DNA of 64,000 nt. Origin: Desulfosporosinus sp. Sb-LF. GTDB taxonomy: Bacteria > Bacillota > Desulfitobacteriia > Desulfitobacteriales > Desulfitobacteriaceae. Each line of letters opens with the position of its first letter. Position 1 is the stretch's first letter. The notes beneath the pieces were generated by a model. The model searched no databases. It was given only the letters and a program-made list of their open reading frames with translations, and was not told where the DNA came from. A program made the translations under genes and the position numbers. The stretch is from the NCBI RefSeq assembly GCF_004766055.1, contig NZ_SPQR01000005.1, forward strand, positions 1 through 64,000, given 5' to 3'. Positions 24,234 through 33,241 of the stretch are shown here, one piece after another.

Positions 24234-24551
24234 TTATACGCAGCCTGTTGGTTTCGGTAGACCTGCTATCTTACAAGCACCCTTCCCTGGACCAGCTGGA
24301 AATAAATCATAGATCTTCTTCTGGTCAAAACCAGAATCCTTAACCATTTTACGAACCATGGGAGCGACACCAAACTGATCATAATAGCCCCTGAGGTAAT
24401 TGATCAGCTTCCAATGTTCCTCTGTAAGCTCTTCCACCTCCTCGGTGTTAGCGAGTGCTCTCGCTACATCTTCAGTCCATACTGAATGATCCTCGAGAAA
24501 GCCATCTTCATCCAGTTCTACTGTTAAATCTCCAACTTTAAGTTGTGCCAT
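24234..24551 (-). CDS. dsrC: DsrC sulfur carrier protein
   Basis: 105 residues, full length for the DsrC/TusE family. It has DGFLEDHSVWTEDVA near the start, the helical EELTEEHWKLINYLRGYY, and the flexible C-terminal arm GACKIAGLPKPTGCV. The arm has both redox Cys residues at the canonical spacing of ten residues, with the last one second from the end. In sulfite reducers these Cys carry the zero-valent sulfur formed by DsrAB and pass electrons to DsrMKJOP. It is third in a leftward operon with rsbRD-like and dsrD genes. dsrAB is not in the window. Confidence 0.95.
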   Translation of the reverse strand: MAQLKVGDLTVELDEDGFLEDHSVWTEDVARALANTEEVEELTEEHWKLINYLRGYYDQFGVAPMVRKMVKDSGFDQKKIYDLFPAGPGKGACKIAGLPKPTGCV

Positions 24552-24569
24552 TTCTTCTACCTCATTTCT

Positions 24570-25121
24570 CTATTCATTATTTTTAGTCACTGTGTTCAAC
24601 TCATCGAACGGAATTTCGTACGCCAAATTTGCTTTTTTCAAGAGCGTATGAGTCATCCTTTTGAGCTCTTCAGATTTAAGTTCATAAAGTTGTTCCCGAC
24701 ATTTGACATAGATATTAAATGCAAAAAGAGCTAGCTCATCGACCTTTGATTCAAAATCTAATAACTCATCATATATTTGGTTTTGCCTTATTTCCTCGAT
24801 TAGCGTTTCTCGAACTGTTCGTTTAAGAAGAAAGATAAAACCCATTGCTTGGGCGGAGGTAAAATCTTGAATTGCCCTTACTTTGATAATATCTTCAAGA
24901 AAAGGTAAGCCCTCGGCAAAGTCTTTCTCGCCGAGGAGTGCCCCGAAAATACCTTGAATTCCCTGGGAGATCGAATGTCCAACTGGGTTTGCAAACCTAT
25001 CTTTTTGCTTTTTCATAAAACCCGACGTATCCGTCGGATACGTCCCCAGAATCCCATCGAACCACTTCTCCAAAATAATGGATCTCTTTTCTTCCAAGAG
25101 GGCTGTGAGATTCATACCCAT
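24570..25121 (-). CDS. RsbRD N-terminal-domain protein
   Basis: 183 residues that match the RsbT co-antagonist RsbRD N-terminal (globin-like) domain: LLEEKRSIILEKWFDGIL, then YPTDTSGFMKKQKDRFANPVG. No STAS domain follows, so it is not a stressosome subunit of the usual type. Stand-alone proteins like this occur next to dsr genes in sulfate reducers and may be sensory. It is mostly helical with one Cys near the end. It lies between dsrD (30-base gap) and dsrC (18-base gap). Confidence 0.75.
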   Translation of the reverse strand: MGMNLTALLEEKRSIILEKWFDGILGTYPTDTSGFMKKQKDRFANPVGHSISQGIQGIFGALLGEKDFAEGLPFLEDIIKVRAIQDFTSAQAMGFIFLLKRTVRETLIEEIRQNQIYDELLDFESKVDELALFAFNIYVKCREQLYELKSEELKRMTHTLLKKANLAYEIPFDELNTVTKNNE

Positions 25122-25151
25122 TTTGCAACTCCTTGTAAAAAATATTTTGGA

Positions 25152-25373
25152 TTAAACTGGCGGTGGAACTTTGTCTTTTAGAGCGATATAGGTGGTGGTT
25201 ATATAAAGATACTCCACTTTGTCTTCAGCGGTGAGTTCCTTGACAGCCAGATCAACGCTACTCTTCTTCTCGCCAATCGCAACTGCCACATCCCTACTCT
25301 TTGCCTTCGTCACTGTATCCAAATACGCAAGAACTTTCTCTTTAATAATCGGATCCGCAGCTCCTTTATCCAT
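25152..25373 (-). CDS. dsrD: DsrD, activator of dissimilatory sulfite reductase
   Basis: 73 residues, winged-helix type: IIKEKVLAYLDTVTKAKSRD, VAVAIGEKKSSVDLAVKELT and DKVEYLYITTTYIALK. DsrD is known to stimulate DsrAB activity and normally lies directly after dsrAB. Here it is the first gene of an operon with rsbRD-like and dsrC, with no dsrAB in the window. It may be a second copy or a displaced one. ATG at 25373. Confidence 0.85.
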   Translation of the reverse strand: MDKGAADPIIKEKVLAYLDTVTKAKSRDVAVAIGEKKSSVDLAVKELTAEDKVEYLYITTTYIALKDKVPPPV

Positions 25374-25525
25374 AATGTTGACCCCGCTTTCTTTACCACA
25401 TTAGTTTAATCAACATACCTTAATTCAAACAATTTATGATCCTGAGTTAGTATATCCCTTTTTAGGATTTTCAATTATTGTTCAATGAAGCCCTTTTCGT
25501 GAATACATATCGTTCAATAGAAAAA

Positions 25526-25548
25526 GCTCCGATTTTTAAAATCGGAGC
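25526..25548 (-). terminator. Terminator of the amino-acid ABC operon
   Basis: GCTCCGATTTT and AAAATCGGAGC pair around one base, and on the minus strand TTTTTCT follows. It lies 76 bases after the last permease stop. Confidence 0.75.
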
Positions 25549-25623
25549 CCGCACTTCAATTCGTTTCCAGAGACGCTTACCTTTTAAGCTATAAAGCTTT
25601 ATAGCTCTTAACATTAGAATTCT

Positions 25624-26274
25624 TTAAAAACTTTGGTGCACCATCTTAAGTTGTTGACGACGAGCCAAAATCGAAAGTGAATAATTCAGTGCGAAATACG
25701 TTAAGGCGATCATCCCGAAGACGGTGAAGACCTGACCTGTTGAACCGTATTGGCCTAGAATAATCATTCCCTTACCCGTAAGATCTTCCACACCCACAAC
25801 CCAGACAAATGATGTGTCCTTAATTACCGTGATAAACTGTGATACCAACGGTGGAATCATCTTGTGAAAGGCCTGAGGTAAAATAATATGCACCAAGATT
25901 TGGCGATAGGAAAAACCCTGAGCCCTGGCGGCTTCCCACTGTCCTTTGTCAATGGAGTTCAACCCACCACGGACAATTTCAGCAATGATAGCTGAAGTGA
26001 AGACGGCAATCGCTACGATTCCTGAATTAACGGGTTTCATCGTCGTCATAAACCGAAAGACTAAGATGAATAGCAACATTGGGATGTTACGGACACTCTC
26101 AATGTACAACGCAGCGATTCTTCCTAAGATAGCCTGTTTTGAATACCGCGCAATACCCAGAAACGTTCCAAAGACAAAACTAATCAAAATAGCCATGACG
26201 GCAATATAAAGTGTCGTTAAAAATCCTTGCCCTAGAAACCTGAATATCTCTGGCTTTAATACCTCTTGAATCAT
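25624..26274 (-). CDS. Polar amino-acid ABC permease (GlnP/GluD type)
   Basis: 216 residues with about five helices, HisM/GlnP family. The EAA loop reads [31 protein letters not shown]. It forms the membrane channel with the permease encoded just before it (four-base overlap) and is powered by the ATPase at 27865. It is the last gene of the four-gene leftward operon. Confidence 0.9.
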   Translation of the reverse strand: MIQEVLKPEIFRFLGQGFLTTLYIAVMAILISFVFGTFLGIARYSKQAILGRIAALYIESVRNIPMLLFILVFRFMTTMKPVNSGIVAIAVFTSAIIAEIVRGGLNSIDKGQWEAARAQGFSYRQILVHIILPQAFHKMIPPLVSQFITVIKDTSFVWVVGVEDLTGKGMIILGQYGSTGQVFTVFGMIALTYFALNYSLSILARRQQLKMVHQSF

Positions 26275-26942
26275 GCCGACACCCCTCCCTTAGATTCCAA
26301 GCGACGGGTCAGTGTTGCTAGAGGCAAACAGAGAAGGAGATAGAGCAGTCCAACAGCCACATAGGCAGGACCATAATAGAGATTGTCACTCGACCATGAA
26401 TCGGCATGATACATCAAGTCGCCACCGGCGATCATAGCCAGAACAGATGTGTTTTTAATCATGTTAACAGCTTGATTAGTGAGCGGAGGCAAAACCAATC
26501 GCGCAGCTTGAGGCAAAATAACATGACGCATAGCTCCCCAAAAACTAAATCCTTGCGACAGTGCAGCCTCCATTTGCCCTCTATGAATTGAATTAATTCC
26601 GGCTCTGACCACTTCGGCTATATAAGCACCATGATATACTCCGACACCCAAGACACCCACCACCATAACCGGTAGCATAATGCCCATATGTGGAAGCCCA
26701 TGATAGAGGAAGAAAACCTGGATGACGAGTGGCGTATTTTGAATAAATTCAACATAGATGCGATTGAAAACTTTTGCGAGTGTCCACTGAGAGGTTCCTA
26801 ATACCCCAAATACAACCCCTAATATAAGGGCCAGTAAAAGGGCGAGAACGGAGGAAATAATGGTATTTTTGAACCCTTCAACAAATACCGCCTTATCTTG
26901 GAAAAGCGCTACCCATTTAAACCAGGCAAAAGGTCCAACCAC
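26271..26942 (-). CDS. Polar amino-acid ABC permease (GlnM/GluC type)
   Basis: 223 residues, same family as its partner, with EAA loop [35 protein letters not shown]. Its start codon overlaps the stop of the binding-protein gene and its end overlaps the next permease start, so the three are translationally coupled. A heterodimeric channel is expected. Confidence 0.9.
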   Translation of the reverse strand: MVGPFAWFKWVALFQDKAVFVEGFKNTIISSVLALLLALILGVVFGVLGTSQWTLAKVFNRIYVEFIQNTPLVIQVFFLYHGLPHMGIMLPVMVVGVLGVGVYHGAYIAEVVRAGINSIHRGQMEAALSQGFSFWGAMRHVILPQAARLVLPPLTNQAVNMIKNTSVLAMIAGGDLMYHADSWSSDNLYYGPAYVAVGLLYLLLCLPLATLTRRLESKGGVSA

Positions 26943-27760
26943 TATTTAAGACCCCACTTTTGGATCATTTTATCGAGTTCCCCAGATTTCTTCAACTCTG
27001 CAATTGTATCATTAACCACTTTAGCAACTCCGTCATTTCCCTTTTTAGAGGCGACTCCATATTCCTGAGGACTAAAACTATCCGGCAGGATTACCGTCGA
27101 ATCATCTAAATATCCAAAAAGGATAGAACCATCAACTGAGAAACAATCAACCCGTCCAGAATCCAGGGCCGTTTTAATCTCCGGATAGGTGCCAAACTCT
27201 AAGAAAGTAATCTTAGCTCCAACCTTGTCAGCTTCTGCCTGAACAGCCTTTTTACTGGTTGCACTTTGCGCTACCCCAATTTTTTTGCCGTCCAAATCCT
27301 TCAAGCTCTTAATTCCAGCACTCTTCTTAACCAATAATCTCACACCATCGGTAAAATAAGCATCCGAGAAATTATAACTCTTTTTGCGTTCTTCCGTTAC
27401 GGTAAACGTCGATATATCCATATCAACGTCCCCACTATCTAAGACTGGACCCCGTGTTTTAGCGGTTACAGCTGTAGTTTCGATGTTTTCAGTTCCGATG
27501 ATTTTCTTAGCCATGGCTTTAGCCAAATCAATTTCAAAGCCATCAATTTTACCCGTTGCAGGATCTTTATATCCGAATTTCGGGACATCCACCTTAACCC
27601 CTACTTTGAGCACGCCACGGTCTTTGATAGCCTTGACATCAGCAGGGACCGCAGTGGCGCTGCTTGACGGAGTCGTTGACGCTGCCGGCGAAGCCCCACA
27701 TCCGCTGACCAAACCCACTACTAATAATAGACTTGATAAAACCATTCCAGCTTTCTTCAT
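26942..27760 (-). CDS. Amino-acid ABC transporter solute-binding lipoprotein
   Basis: 272 residues. Signal peptide with lipobox VSGC, then family 3 solute-binding domain: VLKVGVKVDVPKFGYKDP, GFEIDLAKAMAKKI, and GKKIGVAQSATSKKA. It is anchored to the outer face of the membrane and delivers a polar amino acid, probably glutamine or glutamate by family likeness, to the permeases encoded downstream. The exact ligand cannot be read from sequence. Confidence 0.9.
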   Translation of the reverse strand: MKKAGMVLSSLLLVVGLVSGCGASPAASTTPSSSATAVPADVKAIKDRGVLKVGVKVDVPKFGYKDPATGKIDGFEIDLAKAMAKKIIGTENIETTAVTAKTRGPVLDSGDVDMDISTFTVTEERKKSYNFSDAYFTDGVRLLVKKSAGIKSLKDLDGKKIGVAQSATSKKAVQAEADKVGAKITFLEFGTYPEIKTALDSGRVDCFSVDGSILFGYLDDSTVILPDSFSPQEYGVASKKGNDGVAKVVNDTIAELKKSGELDKMIQKWGLK

Positions 27761-27864
27761 TCTAAAATCCTCCTCTTAAAATCCTCTAGTCGCAGGACTA
27801 CTGCGCTCTTCTTTTTAACCACTAGGAATTAGTCCTATTTAATAACCCCTACCGAATTCGTTTC

Positions 27865-28590
27865 TTAGCGTAGAATCCGGCTTAAAAATGACTTGGTACG
27901 TTCGTGGGTTGGATTCGCAAAAAAGTGTTCGGGAGAATTTGCCTCTACAATCTGCCCCTCATCCATAAAGATGACACGGTCGGCAACCGTTTTGGCAAAT
28001 CCCATTTCATGAGTGACTACGACCATTGTAATTCCCTCATGGGTTAGATCTACCATAACGTCGAGAACTTCCTGAATCATTTCTGGGTCCAAAGCCGATG
28101 TTGGTTCATCAAAGAGCATAATTTTGGGTTTCATAGCCAAAGCTCGTGCGATAGCTACACGTTGTTGCTGACCTCCTGAAAGTTGCGAGGGATAAACACC
28201 TGCTTTTTCTTTTAGTCCAACACGACTAAGATAAGCCATACCGGTCTCCGTTGCCTCATCCTTAGAGACTCCTTTAATTAGCATAGGAGCAAGTGTCAAA
28301 TTTTCCAGAACCGTTTTATGAGGATAGAGGTTAAATTGTTGAAAAACCATGGCAACTGATTGACGTACTTTAGCCACCTGGGCCTTGTGGGCTGTAATAT
28401 CTACTCCGTCAACCGTCACCTTACCAGAACTAGGCTTCTCCAGAAGGTTCATACACCGGATTAAAGTGCTCTTGCCTGATCCACTAGGGCCAATGACGAC
28501 CAGTTTCTCCCCCGAATTTACCGTTAGATTAATGTCTTTGAGGACATGTAAATGTCCGAAATGTTTGTTTACCCCTTCTAATTGAATCAA
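27865..28590 (-). CDS. glnQ: Polar amino-acid ABC ATPase (GlnQ type)
   Basis: 241 residues with Walker [24 protein letters not shown], Walker [15 protein letters not shown] and [10 protein letters not shown], the GlnQ/HisP pattern. TTG start at 28590 follows GGAAGGAG. It is the first gene of the operon, followed by binding protein and two permeases. Upstream (28591-28740) is AT-rich and probably holds the promoter. Confidence 0.9.
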   Translation of the reverse strand: MIQLEGVNKHFGHLHVLKDINLTVNSGEKLVVIGPSGSGKSTLIRCMNLLEKPSSGKVTVDGVDITAHKAQVAKVRQSVAMVFQQFNLYPHKTVLENLTLAPMLIKGVSKDEATETGMAYLSRVGLKEKAGVYPSQLSGGQQQRVAIARALAMKPKIMLFDEPTSALDPEMIQEVLDVMVDLTHEGITMVVVTHEMGFAKTVADRVIFMDEGQIVEANSPEHFFANPTHERTKSFLSRILR

Positions 28591-28776
28591 GCGGGTGCTC
28601 CTTCCATTTTTCTGTTTTTTTCTTTTTTGTTATTTCTATAATAGAACAGTTATGTTTTTAAATTTCGTCATAACTATACGAATTCCTCTATTGAATTATT
28701 TATAATACTGTATACATGGTCTTTAGTTGACAAATACTTGTCCATGTTTTAAACTAAAAATGAGCTGACATTGAGA

Positions 28777-28794
28777 TCGCGCCAATTGGCGCGA
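28777..28794. repeat. 18-bp GC-rich palindrome
   Basis: TCGCGCCAATTGGCGCGA is a perfect gapless palindrome in an AT-rich gap between glnQ and the mobile region. It could be an operator or the trace of an element boundary. The rest of 28591-29026 holds a small hairpin (GGAGAGG...CCTTCTCC, about 28888-28913) and no supported gene. Confidence 0.5.
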
Positions 28795-29026
28795 CACCAA
28801 AAATGGAGAAAGCACCTGCTATGGACTGCATGTTTGTAAACGATACTATCTATGCAAACATGTATGCAGGTTGTTTTCAAACGAAAGGAGAGGGCGTAAT
28901 TGCCTTCTCCTTTTCGCGTTCCTTTGCGAACAATAACCTTAAATCCGTTTGCCTTGACACGTCCGCGAGCCTTGCGATGACCGCACCATACATAATATAA
29001 CGAAATATTGTAAGAGAACAACTATT

Positions 29027-29287
29027 AGAGACAATAGTATTCCCCCACATACATTTCGCCTTTCGTTTGCCATTGAGTTCTTACGTAATGGCGGCAGTAC
29101 CGCAAGTTTAAGAACGCAACTCGGGCATATGAGTATTGCCACGGTTGAAAAATATTTATACTTTGCGAATACACACATTATTTCAGATACTAAACGGTTT
29201 AATCCGTTGGATAAATCTTTCTATTTAAGTATCGCTATACCCCTCTATTACGTAGTTGATTTGGTGAATTCTTCGTTTAAAAGCTGA
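29027..29287 (+). pseudogene. Tyrosine recombinase, C-terminal remnant
   Basis: The frame reads SIPPHTFRLSFAIEFLRNGG, STASLRTQLGHMSIATVEKY and onward to TGA at 29285. It contains the catalytic HxxR (HTFR), the GH box (LGHMS) and the nucleophile Tyr region (VEKYLYF) of phage-type integrases. The first two thirds, with the first catalytic Arg, are missing. It marks the left end of the mobile-element region. Confidence 0.75.
29186..29232 (+). repeat. Direct repeat, copy 1 (within integrase tail)
   Basis: GATACTAAACGGTTTAATCC begins a 47-base segment that recurs with a few changes at 29719-29763, bracketing the 103-residue gene at 29337. Confidence 0.65.
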
Positions 29288-29336
29288 TACTAATGAAAAG
29301 GAATCTAGATATAATGACATCATAGGAGGCGACAAC

Positions 29337-29648
29337 TTGGAAAACAAATTCTGTATCGGAAATGAGTTAGAGGAAGAAAAGCCTTTATACAATGCACTAA
29401 AAAAGCTATACCCCGAGGGGTTAAAAATGGAGAGTATAACACCAACGCAAATGCGACAATTATGGTGGGTTGAATGTTGTTTTGATTCGATGCTCGCTCC
29501 GTTATGTAACGTTACCATAAGCAAATTTAAAAGTTACCGTTTGTATACGTTGAACATTAAGGCGCAGTACATGGAGGCACTTGACCGCATGTATTTGGCA
29601 GGGCAAGATGTCGAAGGTTGGGAAAAAATGATTCAACGTTTAGAATAA
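29337..29648 (+). CDS. Hypothetical protein of the mobile region
   Basis: 103 residues, not recognised. TTG start at 29337 with AGGAGG seven bases upstream. Mostly helical, acidic N-terminus (NELEEEKPLYNALKKLYP), a WWVECCFD segment with a Cys pair, and a charged C-terminus. It lies between two copies of a 45-base repeat taken from the integrase tail, which suggests it came in with, or was captured by, a recombination event. Confidence 0.55.
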   Translation: MENKFCIGNELEEEKPLYNALKKLYPEGLKMESITPTQMRQLWWVECCFDSMLAPLCNVTISKFKSYRLYTLNIKAQYMEALDRMYLAGQDVEGWEKMIQRLE

Positions 29649-29718
29649 CTAAAGAGACGTGGGTAAGCTTACAAACGATTTTCTCTGCACACTTTCCGCA
29701 TCATCTACCGATTTCATA

Positions 29719-29763
29719 GATACTAAACGATTTAATCGGTTGAATAATCTTTCTATTTAAATA
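29719..29763 (+). repeat. Direct repeat, copy 2
   Basis: GATACTAAACGATTTAATCG through CTATTTAAATAT matches 29186-29232 with a few substitutions and small indels. It lies after the 103-residue gene, separated from copy 1 by about 490 bases. Confidence 0.65.
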
Positions 29764-29775
29764 TTTACTACTTTT

Positions 29776-29809
29776 CCCGCTCAATCCATTGTGATTTGGG
29801 CGGGTTTTT
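29776..29809 (+). terminator. Terminator-like hairpin
   Basis: CCCGCTCAA pairs with TTGGGCGGG around a 12-base loop, followed by TTTTTC. It ends rightward transcription of the 29337 gene. The remaining gap to 30049 shows only a possible promoter zone and the GGGAGGAGAT ribosome site of the next gene. Confidence 0.65.
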
Positions 29810-30049
29810 CACGTTTACCCCGAGGTAATAACACTTAATTCAAATCATTTTAGTTGACCGTATTCCAAAAGAGGTGTGCCCTCTCATCGGTGTGAACTCC
29901 TCCTCTCGTCAAGTGATTAAATTGTCGTATAACCATTATGATTGTCACATAGAAGGGATACCAACTAAAATATTGAAATTACAATATTGCGTTTATAGAA
30001 TGCCTAGGTGCTGCAATTAGTGTTTGGGAGTTAAGGGAGGAGATAAATT

Positions 30050-31003
30050 GTGGATTTCGTAGCTATTGACTTTGAAACGGCGAATTCGAAAAGAACAAGT
30101 GCATGCTCTTTGGGTATAATCTTGGTAAAAAATTCGCAAATTGTTGAGAAAAAATCTTGGCTAATCTATCCTCAACCTTTTGAATTCGACTACTTCAATG
30201 TATTGGTTAATGGATTCAGTGAGAAGCAATTACAAGATAAACCGCGATTTTGTGATTGTTGGGAAGAAATACAACCCTATCTTGAAAACCAAACTATTGT
30301 TGCCCATAATGCCTCTTTTGATATTTCCGTTTTACTTAACACATTGAATTACTATGACATCCGCTACCCTCGTTCTAAATACCTTTGTTCTTATAAAGCG
30401 AGTCGTATGGTTTTCAGTAACCTACTGAACTATAGCCTAGACACCATAGCAAATAGCATTGGTATCTCCTTCAACCATCATGATGCGCTTGAGGATGCTG
30501 AAGCAACTGCAAAGATATTAATACATATGGTTAACTCAACAGGTTGTACTTGTGTCGATGATTTTGCCAAACATATCGACTTAAAATTTGGAACGATTAG
30601 CGACTCCTATTATTCTACTTGCCAACATATTAAAGGCGAGCCTGCTCGTTTAACCAAGTCTAAATCTGTTCCACTTTCAAAAAGAATTACGGCTGTCGTT
30701 AATGAATTTGATAACAGTAATGAATTTTATCAGAAAACTGTTGTATTCACGGGTGCGCTCGGTGGCTTGAGTCGCGCGAATGCCTATCAAATCATCGCAA
30801 ATTTGGGTGGACAACTTGCAGAAAGAATTACCCGAAAGACCGACTTCCTAATACTCGGTCAGCAAGACTACAGATTACTTAAAGGTCAGACTTCTAGTTC
30901 TAAAACTAGAAAAGCAATTGAATACGCAAACGCAGGAACGGGGATACAGATTATCTCCGAGGCTGACTTTTATAAGATGATAGGTGATGAGAACTGTGGA
31001 TAA
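30050..31003 (+). CDS. DEDD exonuclease fused to a BRCT domain
   Basis: 317 residues. Residues 1-165 form a DnaQ-like 3'-5' exonuclease with all acidic motifs: AIDFETAN (Exo I), VAHNASFDISVL (Exo II) and HHDALEDAEATAKI (Exo III, DEDDh type). Residues about 225-312 are a BRCT domain (KTVVFTGALGGLSRANAYQI, KTDFLILG). BRCT modules bind DNA ends or nicks, so the enzyme may be directed to broken or nicked DNA. GTG start at 30050 with GGAGGAGAT upstream. The next gene overlaps its end, so the two are probably translated together. Confidence 0.85.
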   Translation: MDFVAIDFETANSKRTSACSLGIILVKNSQIVEKKSWLIYPQPFEFDYFNVLVNGFSEKQLQDKPRFCDCWEEIQPYLENQTIVAHNASFDISVLLNTLNYYDIRYPRSKYLCSYKASRMVFSNLLNYSLDTIANSIGISFNHHDALEDAEATAKILIHMVNSTGCTCVDDFAKHIDLKFGTISDSYYSTCQHIKGEPARLTKSKSVPLSKRITAVVNEFDNSNEFYQKTVVFTGALGGLSRANAYQIIANLGGQLAERITRKTDFLILGQQDYRLLKGQTSSSKTRKAIEYANAGTGIQIISEADFYKMIGDENCG

Positions 31004-31493
31004 TTTAACTCCTTCCGAGATTTGCAATGAAATAGCCGCCATGATTAAAGCGGAAAAAGGCTCCGACGCTGAAATTGAAATAATTGATAATCTCGCATAT
31101 TCTTCCATCAAATTTTTGGGGATACACTCATTAAGGGTGCGGTGCGGAAAAACAAACTATATTGGATTAAAGAATTCTTACGAACACCTATGGGCAAATG
31201 ACGATTCTATTAAGACGGAACGTTTACAATCAGACGAATTGTGGAGCAGAGTTTCATTTAATTCAGTTGAAGAGTTGAAAACCCTTTATCCATTATTCTT
31301 ACAGTTATACGACGAGGCTTTCTCGCTGTTGAACGTTGAACTGTTTAGCTGTTGCTCAAGATATATCCAATGTTCTGACGAGAAAGTTTGCATTCAACCT
31401 GACAAACGTTTATCAGTTGGTTGCCAATACAGGAAAAATTTAATAAGCGGAAAGATCTTTTATGGGTTAAATAAGAGTTCACATATGGATTAA
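30987..31493 (+). CDS. Cys-motif protein coupled to the exonuclease
   Basis: 168 residues, not assigned to a named family. It starts within the last codons of the exonuclease gene (17-base overlap). The C-terminal third has a striking pattern, CCSRYIQCSDEKVCIQPDK followed by GCQYRKNLISGKIFYG: five Cys in about 28 residues, as in iron-sulfur or zinc sites. The N-terminal part is a mixed alpha/beta segment (IEIIDNLAYSSIKFLGIHSLRV). I recall similar C-terminal motifs beside or fused to DnaQ-like nucleases, but cannot verify this here. Translational coupling implies it works with the exonuclease. Confidence 0.65.
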   Translation: MRTVDNLTPSEICNEIAAMIKAEKGSDAEIEIIDNLAYSSIKFLGIHSLRVRCGKTNYIGLKNSYEHLWANDDSIKTERLQSDELWSRVSFNSVEELKTLYPLFLQLYDEAFSLLNVELFSCCSRYIQCSDEKVCIQPDKRLSVGCQYRKNLISGKIFYGLNKSSHMD

Positions 31494-31604
31494 CTTACGC
31501 CATTGCGGAACCTTAATGAACTGCGCCGTAGGTAACTTTTGTAATTCATCCTCGAACTCGGCAACGGTCATTTCAGAAACGAAACTTGGCACGCGTGAAG
31601 TCAC
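31479..31604 (-). CDS. Possible small protein (41 residues)
   Basis: Minus-strand frame from GTG at 31604: VTSRVPSFVSEMTVAEFEDE then LQKLPTAQFIKVPQWRKLIH and M. It is amphipathic and well composed for a protein, and its tail overlaps the end of the convergent gene. The ribosome site (AAAGGGG) is rather far. No family recognised. Confidence 0.3.
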   Translation of the reverse strand: MTSRVPSFVSEMTVAEFEDELQKLPTAQFIKVPQWRKLIHM

Positions 31605-32255
31605 TTGCCCCCAACCCCTTTAACGTTTGATGCTTTTACACAACGCAAAGGGGGGAACGTGTGACAGTATGAATTTAGAAGTTGGTGGCAATATATCTTG
31701 GTGTTGATTAGTAGCAATTCCGCGCCCGTTGAACCCTTACATAAGCACTCACGAAAATTGCCTCGGCAATTATACTCTGTTATGCCCTCGCGAGGCGTAA
31801 GGGGGAATTTAGGCGTAACTCACCCAGGGTTACGCCTATTCGTGTTGATCAAAAAAGCAAAAAAAATAAGCGGGAGGTTTTCGCCTCTCGCTTTTTCTAT
31901 GTCCTTTTATTGAATTTGTGAGTAGTCGGCTCGGTTAACAATGTTCTCGCCAACCCATTCCAACGCCGCAATTCGGTTCTCTTGTGCTGCCTTGGCGAAC
32001 ATCTTTGGGCAAGCCTTGGCGAACACGGTTGGCTAGAAAGAATTCCCGAAGCCGCTAACCGAAAAGGTTCGAGCTCCCCTGTATGACAGTATGGGTCTTT
32101 AGCGAAGTAAAAATGCTTTATTCATCATAATCTTACCCCCTTTGCTTTTTGAAATTTGTATTTTATTTGTATTAATCTAACTGAATAACTTTATTTACCA
32201 TGTGTAATTAGAATTAATTAGATACAAAATACTCGACAAAGGAGGTTTTATTACT
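31605..32255. other. Non-coding stretch with two hairpins
   Basis: AGGCGTAAC/GTTACGCCT (31811-31837) and AGCGGGAGG/CCTCTCGCT followed by TTTTTC (about 31869-31896) look like terminators. A repeated CTTGGCGAACA phrase occurs near 31990 and 32012. No gene with support on either strand. Confidence 0.45.
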
Positions 32256-32858
32256 ATGGCAAAAATTAAGGATAGAAACACTCTGGCAATCGTATCGGGG
32301 ATGATTGGTTTAGCCGGATTAATGTTGGTTGACATACCCTCACATATGGCAGGTATCTCTAAGAGGTCATATAGGGAGGCTGCGGCAGGAATGTTTGTTT
32401 CAAAAAGTGAAGCGAAGACGTTGAGGGGGCATATCCTTGGATTCATAATGAATTCCGCTGTGAGCATTTTAGGAGCCAAATATATAATCAATGATATGTC
32501 GAAAAATGGGCGGGATAAAATTTTAGCAAAAGGCGTACTAGCCGGGATTGGCATCGGAGCCATAGCTACAGCCATTCCAAATGTTGTTCCTCAGAATAGC
32601 GTTAAACCTAAAGATGCAGCAAGTAACCTTTCTTACGTTTTCAGCAATATGGTATATGGGCTACTTACTACCTTCTCAGCCTCTAAATTGGGTCACGATT
32701 CACTTTTCGATACTCCTCCACAAAACGATTACTTGAAGCCGACTGAGCAAACAAGTGAGCAAATTAAATTAGCTCCTGTCTCACGAAATACGGTTCAACC
32801 TATCTACTCAGATGTGAATTCCAATGCAGGAAATACGGTGCCAATGAACCCGTCCTGA
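32256..32858 (+). CDS. Hypothetical membrane protein
   Basis: 200 residues, not recognised. Hydrophobic segments at about 8-30, 65-82, 90-110 and 125-145; the C-terminal 50 residues are polar and Pro/Asn-rich (TPPQNDYLKPTEQTSEQ). ATG at 32256 with AAAGGAGG upstream. Monocistronic: a strong terminator follows at 32875. The mobile context suggests an element gene of unknown role. Confidence 0.6.
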   Translation: MAKIKDRNTLAIVSGMIGLAGLMLVDIPSHMAGISKRSYREAAAGMFVSKSEAKTLRGHILGFIMNSAVSILGAKYIINDMSKNGRDKILAKGVLAGIGIGAIATAIPNVVPQNSVKPKDAASNLSYVFSNMVYGLLTTFSASKLGHDSLFDTPPQNDYLKPTEQTSEQIKLAPVSRNTVQPIYSDVNSNAGNTVPMNPS

Positions 32859-32874
32859 CATCTATGAATTCTCA

Positions 32875-32911
32875 GATGCCCTCCCGCGTTTATATAAAGT
32901 AGGAGGGCATC
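32875..32911 (+). terminator. Terminator after the 200-residue membrane protein gene
   Basis: GATGCCCTCC (32875-32884) and GGAGGGCATC (32902-32911) pair perfectly, 16 bases after the stop. The gap on to 33241 holds a second hairpin (TGCCGCC...GGCGGCA, about 33037-33066) and no gene I would support. Confidence 0.75.
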
Positions 32912-33241
32912 TATTGATGAGAATATTGTTTTTGATGTTTGTAGTCAAACTTGTCCCCATCACCGTTGCAGTTTCTACGTTTGAAGTAATTTGGTTCGCT
33001 AAACTCCCATTTAGTGAACATCCAGTTATCTACGAATGCCGCCCAACACTGAGGTTAGGCGGCATCATTTATACTGAAGGGTTTAAGAATTGCACTAAAC
33101 TATGGTCTCAGCTTTGATTTGCATTATTTGGTTGGCTACCCCAAGGTTAATTTGTGGTGTATCCTGAAAATATTTATATGGGTTATATAGGTAATATTAG
33201 GTTATAATACCAGGAAAGTGCTGGGTAAGGAGAGAGGTTGC

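Noticed and set aside
28803-29000. 65-codon frame before the integrase remnant
   Set aside because: No good ribosome site; it contains a hairpin and reads through likely intergenic repeat sequence.
32914-33117. 67-codon frame with signal-like start
   Set aside because: Its apparent ribosome site is the 3' arm of the terminator at 32875-32911, and another hairpin lies within it. Translation is not excluded but not supported.
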